64,000 nt of DNA from Castellaniella ginsengisoli (GCF_039523235.1 NZ_BAAAEX010000010.1); one strand, 5' to 3'; counted from the first letter of the stretch, positions 1 through 9,385 are shown. The notes: generated from the sequence alone by a model not told the origin. Made by a program: numbers and translations.

Positions 1-853
1 CGGCGCCCGCCACGCCGCCGTTTTCGCGCACGTGGTCGAACAGGGCCAGGACGTTCAGGCCGTTGTCGTTGTGGACGATGCCGGTGTGGTCGTAGACCGC
101 GACGACCTTGGCGCCGGCCTCCTGGAACAGGCGTGCGGCGGTGCCGCCCACGTTGCCGAAGCCCTGGATGGCGATGCGCGCGCCCTTGATGTCGATGCCG
201 GATTCGCGGGCGGCTTCGCAGGCCGTCACGTACACGCCGCGGCCGGTCGCCTCGACCCGGCCCAGGCTGCCGCCCAGCGAGATCGGTTTGCCCGTAACCA
301 CGCCCGTGGTGGTGGCGCCTTCGTTCATGGAGTAGGTGTCCATCATCCAGGCCATGACCTGGCCGTTGGTGTTGACGTCCGGTGCGGGGATATCTTTGTT
401 GGGGCCGATGATGTCGTGGATTTCGCTGGTGTAGCGGCGCGTGATGCGTTCCAGCTCGCTCTGGGAATGGTTGCGCGGATCGATGCGGATGCCGCCCTTG
501 GCGCCGCCGAAGGGCAGGTTGACGGCGGCGGACTTGACCGACATCCAGGCCGACAGGGCCATGACCTCGGACAGGGTGACGTCCTGGTGGTAGCGCACGC
601 CCCCCTTGCCGGGGCCGCGCGAGGTGTTGTGCTGCACCCGGTAGCCTTCGAAGTGGGCGACCGTGCCGTTGTCCAGTTCCACCGGGATGTCCACGATCAG
701 GATGCGCTTGGGGCGCTTCAGGGTTTCGACCCAGCGCGCCAGGGATCCCAGGTAGGGCGTGACGCGGTCGACCTGCTCCAGGTAGATGCCCCACGGCCCG
801 GGATGCGACGGGTCCAGGTAAGAGGGCAGGGTTGAGGGAATTGTCTCGGGCAT
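1..853 (-). CDS. gdhA: Glutamate dehydrogenase (partial, 3' end outside window)
   Basis: Glu/Leu/Phe/Val-type dehydrogenase: reversible oxidative deamination of glutamate to 2-oxoglutarate in the cytoplasm, linking carbon and nitrogen metabolism. The reverse strand encodes about 284 residues from an ATG at 853. Visible are the glycine-rich substrate region with GPGKGGVRYH and the lysine motif LPFGGAKGGI near residues 90-120, the PAPDVNT motif, and the Rossmann motif IQGFGNVGG that starts the NAD(P) domain. The family is about 420-450 residues, so roughly the last third lies off the window. It is transcribed divergently from cysH across a 212-base AT-richer gap. Family assignment is firm; cofactor preference cannot be told. 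Confidence 0.93.
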   Translation of the reverse strand, partial: MPETIPSTLPSYLDPSHPGPWGIYLEQVDRVTPYLGSLARWVETLKRPKRILIVDIPVELDNGTVAHFEGYRVQHNTSRGPGKGGVRYHQDVTLSEVMALSAWMSVKSAAVNLPFGGAKGGIRIDPRNHSQSELERITRRYTSEIHDIIGPNKDIPAPDVNTNGQVMAWMMDTYSMNEGATTTGVVTGKPISLGGSLGRVEATGRGVYVTACEAARESGIDIKGARIAIQGFGNVGGTAARLFQEAGAKVVAVYDHTGIVHNDNGLNVLALFDHVRENGGVAGA

Positions 854-1065
854 GGCTTATAACCTTTTATATAAGTACGGAACAGTCAGGGACATACGAC
901 CGACCCTATTTTAGTGCGGCGGTGGTGCCCTGTGTCCAGGGCCGGCGCGTATATCAAGCCGGCTTATATCGAACCAACGTTTTTTTCGTTCCGCCCGGGG
1001 CGGGGCGGAGGCACACTGGATGCTCCCGTCGGCGGCTAGCCGGCTTTTTCCATCGGAGAAGAACC

Positions 1066-1839
1066 GTGTCGCTGACGCTGTCCCCACCGCTGGAGGCACG
1101 CTGGGAGGCCCTGCTGGCCGGCCTGGCGCGCATCGCGGACATGCACCCGGACGCTCTGCTGGCATCGTCCATGGGGGTCGAAGATACCCTGCTGATCCAC
1201 GCCGTGGCGCAACTGCCCCGGCCGCTGGGCGTGTTCATGCTCGATACCGGCCGCCTGCACGCCGAAACCCTGGCCATGGTGGACGTCGTGCGCGAGCGCT
1301 ACGGCATCGAAACGCGCGTGATGCGCCCCGACGCCGGGGCCGTGCGCGCCCACGTGGCCGAACACGGCGAATTCGCTTTCTACGAGAGCGTGGCATTGCG
1401 CAAGGCGTGTTGCGGCATCCGCAAGGTCGAGCCGCTGCGCCGCGTGCTGGCGGGGCGCTCGGCCTGGCTCACCGGCCAGCGGCGCGAACAGTCCCTGACC
1501 CGGGTCGAGCTGCCCGAAACGGAATGGGACGAAACCTTCGGGTTGCAGAAATTCAATCCTCTGGCCTTCTGGACCGCCGACGAAGTCTGGGCCGTGGTGC
1601 GCGCGCTGAGCGTGCCCTACAACCCGCTGCACGACCGGGGCTACCCCTCGATCGGATGCGAACCCTGTACGCGCGCCGTGCGCCCCGGCGAAGACCCGCG
1701 CGCCGGCCGCTGGTGGTGGGAACAGCGCGACAGCCGCGAATGCGGCCTGCATGCCGGCAACCTGCGGGCCCGCGCGCACCCCGGGGTGCGTCCGCGCGGC
1801 CCTCTCCCCACGGATACTACGGAAACAACGACATCATGA
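1066..1839 (+). CDS. cysH: Assimilatory adenylyl-sulfate (APS) reductase
   Basis: Reduces activated sulfate to sulfite in cysteine biosynthesis. The GTG at 1066 is chosen because it follows GGAGAAG and begins the conserved domain; the open frame extends upstream to 832 without homology. The 257-residue product has the paired cysteines C115-C116 and C198/C201 that ligate the [4Fe-4S] cluster of APS-type reductases, plus the C-terminal ECGLH active-site cysteine (C226). PAPS-type enzymes lack the cluster cysteines, so APS is the likely substrate. This fits the absence of an APS kinase (cysC) here. The stop overlaps the cysD start (ATGA), indicating translational coupling in a cysH-cysD-cysN operon. 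Confidence 0.93.
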   Translation: MSLTLSPPLEARWEALLAGLARIADMHPDALLASSMGVEDTLLIHAVAQLPRPLGVFMLDTGRLHAETLAMVDVVRERYGIETRVMRPDAGAVRAHVAEHGEFAFYESVALRKACCGIRKVEPLRRVLAGRSAWLTGQRREQSLTRVELPETEWDETFGLQKFNPLAFWTADEVWAVVRALSVPYNPLHDRGYPSIGCEPCTRAVRPGEDPRAGRWWWEQRDSRECGLHAGNLRARAHPGVRPRGPLPTDTTETTTS

Positions 1840-2747
1840 GCACTGCCCTTCTCGCACGGACCCACCTCGACTGGCTGGAATCCGAAGCCATCCATATCCT
1901 GCGCGAAGTGGCCGCCGAGTGCGCGCGGCCCGTGCTGCTGTTTTCGGGCGGCAAGGATTCCTGCGTGCTGCTGCGCCTGGCCGAAAAGGCGTTTCGCCCG
2001 GGCCGCTTCCCCTTTCCCCTGATGCATATCGACACCGGCCACAACTATCCCGAGGTGATCGCCTTTCGCGACCGCCGCGCGGCGGCGTTGGGCGAAGAAC
2101 TCATCGTGCGCAGCGTCGAAGACTCCATCGCGCGCGGCACGGTCGTGCTGCGCCATGCGAATGATTCGCGCAATGCGGCCCAGGCCACGACCCTGCTGGA
2201 ATCGATTGCGGAATTCGGCTTCGACGCCTGCATCGGCGGCGCCCGCCGGGACGAGGAAAAAGCCCGCGCCAAAGAGCGTATCTGCTCGTTTCGCGACGAG
2301 TTCGGCCAGTGGGATCCCAAGGCCCAGCGCCCGGAGCTCTGGAACCTCTACAACACCCGCGTGCATCCGGGCGAGAACATCCGCGTCTTTCCGATCTCGA
2401 ACTGGACCGAGCTGGATGTCTGGCAGTACATCGAGCGCGAAAACCTGGACCTGCCGTCGATCTACTACGCGCATGAGCGCGAGGTGGTGCGTCGCAACGG
2501 CCTGCTGGTGCCCGTCACGCCGCTGACCCCGCCCGGCGAAGACGAGCCGGTCGAGCGCCTGAGCGTACGCTTTCGCACGGTGGGGGATGTGTCCTGCACC
2601 TGCCCCGTGGCCTCCACGGCGGCCACGCCCGCCGACATCATTGCCGAGACGGCCGTCACCACCATCACGGAACGCGGCGCCACGCGCATGGACGACCAGA
2701 CCTCCGAGGCATCGATGGAACGGCGCAAGAAACAAGGCTATTTCTAA
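1836..2747 (+). CDS. cysD: Sulfate adenylyltransferase subunit 2 (ATP sulfurylase small subunit)
   Basis: Catalytic subunit that adenylates sulfate to APS, working with the GTPase CysN. The 303-residue length is normal. It carries the PP-loop ATP pyrophosphatase motif SGGKDS at residues 37-42, then RRDEEKARAKER and the C-terminal RRKKQGYF typical of CysD. The ATG overlaps the cysH stop by four bases, and cysN begins 21 bases downstream, so the three are one operon. Expected control is by CysB or Cbl, but no operator is clear enough to call. Confidence 0.95.
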   Translation: MSTALLARTHLDWLESEAIHILREVAAECARPVLLFSGGKDSCVLLRLAEKAFRPGRFPFPLMHIDTGHNYPEVIAFRDRRAAALGEELIVRSVEDSIARGTVVLRHANDSRNAAQATTLLESIAEFGFDACIGGARRDEEKARAKERICSFRDEFGQWDPKAQRPELWNLYNTRVHPGENIRVFPISNWTELDVWQYIERENLDLPSIYYAHEREVVRRNGLLVPVTPLTPPGEDEPVERLSVRFRTVGDVSCTCPVASTAATPADIIAETAVTTITERGATRMDDQTSEASMERRKKQGYF

Positions 2748-2768
2748 TCGGCCGCCCAAGGAATCCCC

Positions 2769-4067
2769 ATGAATGCAATCAACGAACAATGGCAGACCGC
2801 ATCGGACACCAGCGTGCTGCGCCTGATCACCGCAGGATCCGTGGACGATGGCAAATCCACCTTGATCGGCCGCCTGCTGCTCGACAGCAAGGGCGTGTTC
2901 GCCGATCAGCTCAAGGCCATTGCAGGCTCGAAATACACCCGCGCACCCGATAGCGCACTGGATCTGGCGCTGCTGACCGACGGGCTGGAGGCCGAGCGCG
3001 AGCAGGGCATCACCATCGATGTGGCCTACCGCTATTTCGCCACGCCGGCGCGCAAGTTCATCGTGGCCGATGCGCCTGGGCACGAGCAGTACACGCGCAA
3101 TATGGTGACGGGCGCTTCGACGGCCGACGCCGCCGTGATCCTGATCGATGCCAGCCGCGCCAGCGACGGCGTTCTGCTGCCGCAGACCAAGCGCCACAGC
3201 ACCCTGGCGCGCCTGCTGGGGTTGCGCCATATCGTCGTGGCGGTCAACAAGATGGATCTGGTCGGCTGGGACCAGGCGGTGTTCGAGCGGATCCACGCGG
3301 CGTACCGGGATCTGGCCGAACGACTGGACATCCCGGCCTTTCATATCGTGCCGCTGTCGGCCCTGGCGGGCGATAACGTGGTGCAGCGCAGCGAGCGCAC
3401 GCCCTGGTATCAGGGGCCGCCGCTGTTGGCCCTGCTGGAAAGCCTGCCTGTGGACCCGGTGCGCGAACAAGACCAGGCCCGTTTCTTCGTCCAGTGGGTG
3501 ATCCGCCACAACGGCAGCGGGCCCGATGCGTTCCGGGGCTACGCCGGACAGCTCCAGGGCGGGGCCTGGCGAGTCGGCGATGCCCTGCAGGTGCTGCCGA
3601 GCCGCGAATCCGTCCGCATCGCGGGCTTGCTGCGCGGCGCGCAGGCGGTCGACCAGGCCTTGCCGGGCGACAGCATCACGGTGGTGCTGGATCGCGACGT
3701 CGATCTGTCCCGGGGCGACGTGCTGGTCAATGCCGGGTCGCAGCCGCCGCTGGACAAGGACTTCGAGGCCGACTTGTGCTGGCTGGACCAGCAGGCGCTG
3801 AATCCGGCGCGGCTGTACTGGCTGAAGCAGGGCACCCGCCTGACCCAGGTCCGCATTCAGGCCGTACTCACCCGGCGCGACATCCACGAACTGCGGTCGG
3901 TGGACTGGAGCGGCACCCTGGCGATGAACGACATTGGCCGCGTGCGGCTGCGGGCCCGCGACCCGCTGGTTCTGGACGACTACGATACGCAACGGGCCAC
4001 GGGCGCCTTCATCCTGATCGACACGGCCACGAACCAGACGGCGGCGGCGGGCCTGATCCGGCGTTGA
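2769..4067 (+). CDS. cysN: Sulfate adenylyltransferase subunit 1 (GTPase)
   Basis: GTPase subunit that couples GTP hydrolysis to APS formation by CysD. The 432-residue protein has the EF-Tu-like motifs: P-loop GSVDDGKST (23-31), DAPGHEQY (from 101) and NKMD (from 160), followed by two beta-barrel domains. It ends at about 430 residues, so it lacks the fused CysC (APS kinase) domain of NodQ/CysNC proteins. With an APS-type CysH next door, APS would go straight to sulfite without PAPS. It is the last gene of the cysHDN operon. Confidence 0.95.
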   Translation: MNAINEQWQTASDTSVLRLITAGSVDDGKSTLIGRLLLDSKGVFADQLKAIAGSKYTRAPDSALDLALLTDGLEAEREQGITIDVAYRYFATPARKFIVADAPGHEQYTRNMVTGASTADAAVILIDASRASDGVLLPQTKRHSTLARLLGLRHIVVAVNKMDLVGWDQAVFERIHAAYRDLAERLDIPAFHIVPLSALAGDNVVQRSERTPWYQGPPLLALLESLPVDPVREQDQARFFVQWVIRHNGSGPDAFRGYAGQLQGGAWRVGDALQVLPSRESVRIAGLLRGAQAVDQALPGDSITVVLDRDVDLSRGDVLVNAGSQPPLDKDFEADLCWLDQQALNPARLYWLKQGTRLTQVRIQAVLTRRDIHELRSVDWSGTLAMNDIGRVRLRARDPLVLDDYDTQRATGAFILIDTATNQTAAAGLIRR

Positions 4068-4189
4068 GCGCGGGCCTTCCGTCCCGTGCCCCGCAGGCCG
4101 GGCTGGGGTGAATCCCGATGGGCGCTCTTGGGGCTTCGTGCCATCATGACGGCGGGTGGCCGGCGTCCGGCCCGTCGCCGTGAAGCCGT

Positions 4190-5101
4190 ATGCTCCGATT
4201 TGCCCATCAGAATCTCCGCCTGCCCTCCCTGGCCACCATCCAGGCGTTCGAGTCCGCCGCCCGATTGGGGTCGTTCGGCCGGGCTGCCGAAGAACTCTGC
4301 ATCACGGCCAGCGCCGTCGGCAAGCGCATCAGCCAGCTTGAGGCCGCGCTCGGCCAGCCGCTGTTCGACCGGGGCAGCCGGGGCGTCTCGCTGACCGCGT
4401 CGGGGCAGGAATACCTGGACCAGATCGAAACGGCGCTGCACCTGCTGTCCGACATCTCCCTGCATCGCCGGGCCAGGCCGCGAGAGCGCATCCGGCTGGT
4501 CACGACCCCGACCTTCGGGCATTTCATCCTGGGGCCGCACCTGCACGAATTCACCTCGGCCCACCCCAATGTGGACATGAGCGTGGTGCTGTCCATCCCC
4601 TATCTCGACATCGGCCCCACCCAGGCGGATTTCTGGGTGCGTTTCGGCCTGGGCCGGTATCCGGGCGCGCTGTCCGAGCGCCTGACCGACGATGCCGTGT
4701 TTCCGGCGTGTTCGCCCGACTACCTCAAGCGCCACGGCGCCCTGAGGCGGCCCGCCGATCTGGCCGGCGCCAACCTGCTGCGCTGTCCCCTGGATCCCTG
4801 GAAACCCTGGTTCGACGCCGCCGGGCTCGACTGGCCGGAACCCGAAGGGGGCGTCAGTTTTTTCGACGTGGGCCTGGCGATGGCGGCCGCGCGGGCCGGG
4901 CAGGGCGTCATCATCGCCCGGCACAGCCTGGCGGGCCCCTGGCTCGAAGAAGGCAGCCTGGTGTCGCCGTTCGACATCCGGGCGGCGCCCGATTCCCATT
5001 ACTACCTGTGCCGCGAAGCCGCCACGCCGCTGACCGGCGCCCACCTAGCGTTTTCCCTATGGATCAAGGCGCTTTGCGCCCGGAAATCCTCGTCTTCCTA
5101 G
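4190..5101 (+). CDS. LysR-family transcriptional regulator (GcvA-like)
   Basis: A 303-residue LysR-type regulator with an N-terminal winged helix-turn-helix (about residues 12-70, with LPSLATIQAFESAARLGSF and the AVGKRISQLE recognition region) and a periplasmic-binding-fold effector domain. The arrangement resembles the GcvA/AmpR branch. It lies 122 bases after cysN and 143 bases before the livK gene, all on the same strand. It could regulate the transporter downstream, but LysR genes usually sit divergent to their targets, so the target is unproven. Confidence 0.88.
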   Translation: MLRFAHQNLRLPSLATIQAFESAARLGSFGRAAEELCITASAVGKRISQLEAALGQPLFDRGSRGVSLTASGQEYLDQIETALHLLSDISLHRRARPRERIRLVTTPTFGHFILGPHLHEFTSAHPNVDMSVVLSIPYLDIGPTQADFWVRFGLGRYPGALSERLTDDAVFPACSPDYLKRHGALRRPADLAGANLLRCPLDPWKPWFDAAGLDWPEPEGGVSFFDVGLAMAAARAGQGVIIARHSLAGPWLEEGSLVSPFDIRAAPDSHYYLCREAATPLTGAHLAFSLWIKALCARKSSSS

Positions 5102-5202
5102 GCTTTGCCCAAGGGTGCGGAATTTCTTTCCACCCTGGCCCGATGCAATTTCCGACAGCGCGGCGAGACGGTCGATAGACTCTTCGCCATGCATGTGAAA
5201 AC

Positions 5203-5224
5203 CGGCCGGCGCCTTCGCCGGCCG
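5203..5224 (+). repeat. Perfect 9-bp stem hairpin upstream of livK
   Basis: The arms CGGCCGGCG and CGCCGGCCG flank a CCTT loop. The structure ends 20 bases before the livK ATG, just ahead of the AGGAGAC ribosome-binding site. No T-run follows, so it is not a classical terminator. It could protect or regulate the livK message. A matching structure sits ahead of livH (6525-6546). Confidence 0.7.
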
Positions 5225-5244
5225 CATCGAAAACAGGAGACGAC

Positions 5245-6459
5245 ATGACATTTCACAAGACTTGCCTGGCCCTGGCCATCACCCTGTCGATGGCAGCGAC
5301 CGCCCAGGCGGCCGATGCCATCAAGATCGGCGTGTCCGGGCCCTTCACGGGGGGTTCCTCATCCATGGGCGTGAGCATGCGCGACGGCGTGCGGTTGGCC
5401 GTCCAGGAGGTCAACGCCAAGGGCGGCGTGCTGGGCCGCCAGATCGAGTTGATCGAGCGCGACGACGAGGCCAAGAACGAACGCGGCGTGCAGATCGCCC
5501 AGGAACTGATCAACCGCGAAAAAGTCGTGGCGACCGTGGGGCTCATCAATACCGGCGTGACCCTGGCTTCGACCCGTTTCTACCAGAATGCCTCGATTCC
5601 GGCGATCGTGAACGTCGCCACGGGCTCGGTGGTCACCCAGCAGTTCCTGCCGCCCAAGTACGAGCACAACTACGTGTTCCGCATGTCGGCCGCCGACAAT
5701 ATCCAGGCGCCCATGATCGCGGCCGAAGCCGTCACCAAGCGCGGCTTCAAGAAGGTCGCCATCATGGCCGACTCCACCAACTACGGCCAGTTGGGCCGCG
5801 AAGACATGGAGAAAGCCCTGGAAAAACTGGGCGTCAAGCCGGTGGTGGTGGAAAAATTCAACATCGGCGATGTGGACATGACGGCGCAACTGCTGCGCGC
5901 GAAGGAAGCCGGCGCCGAGGCCCTGCTGACCTACGGCATCGGCCCCGAACTCGCCCAACTGGCCAACGGCATGGCCAAGCTCGGCTGGAAGGTGCCCCTG
6001 ATCGGCAGTTGGACGCTGGCCATGGCCAACTTCATTGATACCGCGCGCGCCAACGGCGATGGCGCCCTGATGCCCCAGACCTTCATCCAGCACCCCAACA
6101 CGCCCAAGCGCAAGGCGTTCATCGACGCCTACGTCCAGACCTTCAAGCCCAAGCACGACCGGATCGAATCGGCCGTGTCCGCCGCCCAGGGATATGACTC
6201 GGTGCTGCTGCTGGCCGCCGCCATCGAACAAGCCGGCGACACCAAGGGCGACGGCATCCGCGCCGCGCTCGAAAACCTGCAGAAACCCGTCGAAGGCGTG
6301 ATCATGACCTACAAGGCGCCTTTCTCGGCGTCCGATCACGAGACCATTGATGGCCCCGACCTGGTCTACATGGGCGAGGTATCCAAGGGCCGCGTGATCT
6401 TCGCCCACCCCGAAGACGAGCAGCGCAGCGTCGCCAACGCCGGCCAGTCCGCGCAGTAA
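5245..6459 (+). CDS. Branched-chain amino-acid-type ABC transporter substrate-binding protein
   Basis: Periplasmic LivK-like receptor (HAAT family, Peripla_BP_6 fold), 404 residues. The signal peptide is MTFHKTCLALAITLSMAATAQAA with cleavage after AQA. The mature start IKIGVSGPFTGG and the following SMGVSMRDGVRLAVQEVNA are the family hallmark. An AGGAGACGAC ribosome-binding site precedes the ATG. Permeases and ATPases follow in order. The ligand could be a branched-chain amino acid, an amide or an aromatic or aliphatic acid; the sequence alone does not decide. Confidence 0.9.
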   Translation: MTFHKTCLALAITLSMAATAQAADAIKIGVSGPFTGGSSSMGVSMRDGVRLAVQEVNAKGGVLGRQIELIERDDEAKNERGVQIAQELINREKVVATVGLINTGVTLASTRFYQNASIPAIVNVATGSVVTQQFLPPKYEHNYVFRMSAADNIQAPMIAAEAVTKRGFKKVAIMADSTNYGQLGREDMEKALEKLGVKPVVVEKFNIGDVDMTAQLLRAKEAGAEALLTYGIGPELAQLANGMAKLGWKVPLIGSWTLAMANFIDTARANGDGALMPQTFIQHPNTPKRKAFIDAYVQTFKPKHDRIESAVSAAQGYDSVLLLAAAIEQAGDTKGDGIRAALENLQKPVEGVIMTYKAPFSASDHETIDGPDLVYMGEVSKGRVIFAHPEDEQRSVANAGQSAQ

Positions 6460-6524
6460 CGCCGCCGCACCGGCGCGTCCCGCCGCCTGGCGCGGGATGC
6501 GCATTCCGACACGCGATTCCCGGG

Positions 6525-6546
6525 GCGCCGCCGCCCCCGGCGGCGC
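6525..6546 (+). repeat. Perfect 9-bp stem hairpin between livK and livH
   Basis: The arms GCGCCGCCG and CGGCGGCGC enclose a CCCC loop. The structure ends 18 bases before the livH ATG, in the same position relative to the start as the hairpin ahead of livK. Binding-protein genes in ABC operons often carry a stabilising 3' hairpin that raises their expression over the permease; that role is inferred here. Confidence 0.7.
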
Positions 6547-6564
6547 GTTCCCGCTGGAAAGAAC

Positions 6565-7440
6565 ATGACGATTTTCTTGCAACTGGCCTATAGCGGCATC
6601 GCCCTGGGCATGATCTACGCGGTCATTGCCTTCGGCTATCAACTGACCTACGCCACGTCCGAGACCTTGAACTTCGGCCAGGGCGACGCCCTGATGCTGG
6701 GGGGTCTGGTCGGCCTGACCCTGGTCGGGATGGGCGTCAGCTACTGGCTGATGATTCCCCTGGTCTGCATCTTCGGCATGGCCCAGGGCGCCGTGGTCGA
6801 ACGCGTGGCCGTGCGCCCCGCGATCCAGGCGCGGTCCGAATTCGGCTGGATCATGGCGACCATCGCCCTGGGCATCATTTTTCGCAATACGGCCGAAAAC
6901 ATCTGGGGCCGCGATGCGCTGCATTTCCCGTCCCCCGTCTCCGAGACTCCTTTCAGCGTGCTGGGCGCCAACATTCTGCCGATGGAACTGCTGGTGGTCG
7001 CGGGCGCGCTGCTCATCATGGGCGCCATCGAGCTGTTCAACCGCACGTCGATCTATGGCAAGGCGGTGGTGGCGACCTCCGGCGACCGCGACGCGGCCGG
7101 CCTGATGGGCATCAACACCAAGCTGGTCATCACGTTTTCCTATGCGCTGTCCTCCCTGACGGCCGCCTTCGCGGGCGTGCTGGTGGCCCCGCTGACGCTC
7201 ACCGGCGCTTCGATGGGCGCGGTGCTGGGCCTCAAGGCCTTCGCAGTGGCCATCGTGGGCGGCCTGAACAGCGGCCTGGGCGCCATCGTGGGCGGCCTGT
7301 TGCTGGGCATCATGGAAACCACCACCGGTTTCTATCTCTCCACCGGCTACAAGGACGTACCCGGCCTGATCCTGCTGCTGCTCGTCCTGACCCTTCGGCC
7401 CGCCGGGCTGTTCGGCAAGACCGCCATCAAGAAGGTCTGA
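6565..7440 (+). CDS. livH: Branched-chain amino-acid-type ABC transporter permease LivH
   Basis: Inner-membrane permease of 291 residues and about eight hydrophobic segments. It has the LivH signature LAYSGIALGMIYAVIAFGYQLTYATSETL-type N-terminus followed by FGQGDALMLGG, and the C-terminal GLNSGLGAIVGGLLLGIME loop that contacts the ATPase. The ribosome-binding site is GGAAAG. It is followed after 7 bases by the fused permease/ATPase gene, so the two products should pair. Confidence 0.92.
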   Translation: MTIFLQLAYSGIALGMIYAVIAFGYQLTYATSETLNFGQGDALMLGGLVGLTLVGMGVSYWLMIPLVCIFGMAQGAVVERVAVRPAIQARSEFGWIMATIALGIIFRNTAENIWGRDALHFPSPVSETPFSVLGANILPMELLVVAGALLIMGAIELFNRTSIYGKAVVATSGDRDAAGLMGINTKLVITFSYALSSLTAAFAGVLVAPLTLTGASMGAVLGLKAFAVAIVGGLNSGLGAIVGGLLLGIMETTTGFYLSTGYKDVPGLILLLLVLTLRPAGLFGKTAIKKV

Positions 7441-7447
7441 TCCCACC

Positions 7448-9385
7448 ATGAACAAGAAGCATCTGCTGTCTTTTGTCGCGCTCGCCGCCGTGCTGGCGAT
7501 GGTGCCGCTCGGCGTCGAGAATCCCTACTATCTGCACCTGATCGAAACCATCCTGATCTATGCGGTCCTGCTGCTCGGGCTGGACATCGTGGTCGGCTAT
7601 ACCGGCCAGGTGTCCCTCGGCCACGCCGGCCTGTTCGGGATCGGCGCCTATGTCGTGGGCACCCTGGTCCTGCATCTGGACATGCCGTTCTGGATCACCC
7701 TGCCGGCCGCCATCGTGATCACGGCGGGCTTTGGCGCCATCCTGGCGCTGCCGGCGCTGCGGGTGACGGGGCCCTACCTGGCCATGGTGACCCTGGCCTT
7801 TGGCACCATCATCCAGATTCTCATCAACGAGATGAGCTTTCTCACGGAAGGCCCCATGGGCATCAGTCTCGACAAGCCCGCCATCGCCGGCCACATGCTG
7901 AGCGGTCCCGAGTTCTACTGGCTGGTGCTGGCGTTGCTGGCGTTGTCGGTGCTGTTCACCGAGCGCGTGGCGCGGTCGCATTACGGGCGCGCCTTCGAGG
8001 CGCTTCGCGACAGCCCCATCGCCTGCGATTGCATGGGCGTGTCGGTCTATCGCTACAAGGTGGTGGCCTTCGTCATCAGCGCGGGCCTGGCCGGTTTGTC
8101 GGGCGCGCTGCACGCCTATTCCGAACAGTACATCTCGCCCAATACCTACACCTTCGAGCTGATGGTGCTGTTCCTGCTGGCCCTCATCATGGGCGGGCGC
8201 AAGACCCGTTCGGGCGCGCTGCTGGGCGCGGCCATCATCGTGCTGCTGCCCAAGATGCTCGATGACGTGGCCACCTTCCGGCCACTGGCCGTGGGCCTGG
8301 CGGTGCTGGTCACGGTGGGCGCGATCATGGCGGTGCGGCGCGGCCGCGCCACGCCGGCGCGCATGGCGGCGCCCGTGATCGGCGCGCTGGTTCTGGCCGG
8401 CGGTTCGCTGGCGCTGGACCAGATGACCGACTGGCGGTTGTCGATCTTCGGCCTGATGATCCTGTTCGTCGTCTATTACCTGCCCGACGGCATCGTCGGC
8501 TTCGTGTCGCATGCCTTGGGCCGCGCACCGCAGCCCCCGGCGCCGGCCGGACAGCCGCAGGCCGCGCCCGCGTCCGAGGCCGGCGGGCTGCCGGACGCTT
8601 CGCATGGCGTGCTGCTGGCCGTGGGCCAGGCGGTGATGCAGTTCGGCGGGCTCAAGGCGCTCAATGGCGTCGACCTGGAAGTCCGGCGCGGCACGATCCA
8701 TGGGCTGATCGGGCCGAATGGATCGGGCAAGAGCACCATGATGAACGTGCTCACGGGCATCTATGTGCCTACGTCCGGCTCCGTGGTGTTCGCCGGCCGC
8801 GACCTGGCCGGCCTGACCTCCGCGCAGATCGCCGCGCGAGGCGTGGCGCGCACCTTCCAGAACGTGCAGTTGTTCGGCGAAATGAGTGCGCTGGAAAACG
8901 TGCTGGTCGGGCTGCATCATTCCTTTGGCACCGGCCTGGCCGGGATTGCGCTGCACACGCCCGGATGGCGGCACGAGGAACGCCAGGCCCGCGCCCGGGC
9001 GCTCGGGCTGCTGGAATTCGTGGGCCTGGCGCCGCTGGCCCACGAAGAGGCGCGCAACCTGCCCTACGGCAAGCAGCGCCTGCTGGAGATCGCCCGCGCC
9101 TTGGCGCTCGACCCCCAACTGCTGCTGCTCGACGAGCCGGCGGCAGGCCTGACGGCGCCGGATATCGAAGAGCTGCTGGCCATCATCCGCAAACTCAAGG
9201 ACCGGGGCCTGACCGTCATCCTGATCGAACACCACATGGACGTGGTGATGGGGGTCTGCGATGCCGTGTCGGTGCTGGATTTCGGACAAAAGATCGCCGA
9301 GGGGCTGCCCGCCGACGTGCAGGCCGACTCCCGGGTCATCGAAGCCTATCTGGGCGGAGAGCAGGTGGGAGCGCAGGCATGCTGA
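7448..9385 (+). CDS. Fused LivM permease - LivG ATPase
   Basis: A 645-residue single polypeptide joining two normally separate subunits. Residues 1 to about 350 are a LivM permease with many transmembrane segments and the motif YTGQVSLGHAGLFGIGAY. Residues about 358-385 form a proline/alanine-rich linker. The rest is a LivG ATPase with Walker A GPNGSGKST (422-430), the signature-like LPYGKQR (from 538) and Walker B LLLLDEP with Asp at 562. Such fusions occur in other proteobacteria. The stop overlaps the livF start by seven bases. No frameshift is needed, so the fusion looks genuine. Confidence 0.92.
   Translation: MNKKHLLSFVALAAVLAMVPLGVENPYYLHLIETILIYAVLLLGLDIVVGYTGQVSLGHAGLFGIGAYVVGTLVLHLDMPFWITLPAAIVITAGFGAILALPALRVTGPYLAMVTLAFGTIIQILINEMSFLTEGPMGISLDKPAIAGHMLSGPEFYWLVLALLALSVLFTERVARSHYGRAFEALRDSPIACDCMGVSVYRYKVVAFVISAGLAGLSGALHAYSEQYISPNTYTFELMVLFLLALIMGGRKTRSGALLGAAIIVLLPKMLDDVATFRPLAVGLAVLVTVGAIMAVRRGRATPARMAAPVIGALVLAGGSLALDQMTDWRLSIFGLMILFVVYYLPDGIVGFVSHALGRAPQPPAPAGQPQAAPASEAGGLPDASHGVLLAVGQAVMQFGGLKALNGVDLEVRRGTIHGLIGPNGSGKSTMMNVLTGIYVPTSGSVVFAGRDLAGLTSAQIAARGVARTFQNVQLFGEMSALENVLVGLHHSFGTGLAGIALHTPGWRHEERQARARALGLLEFVGLAPLAHEEARNLPYGKQRLLEIARALALDPQLLLLDEPAAGLTAPDIEELLAIIRKLKDRGLTVILIEHHMDVVMGVCDAVSVLDFGQKIAEGLPADVQADSRVIEAYLGGEQVGAQAC

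Noticed and set aside
1836..2747. Possible APS kinase activity (cysC) fused in the cys operon
   Set aside because: cysN ends at 432 residues and no kinase domain is seen; the CysH cluster cysteines point to direct APS reduction.
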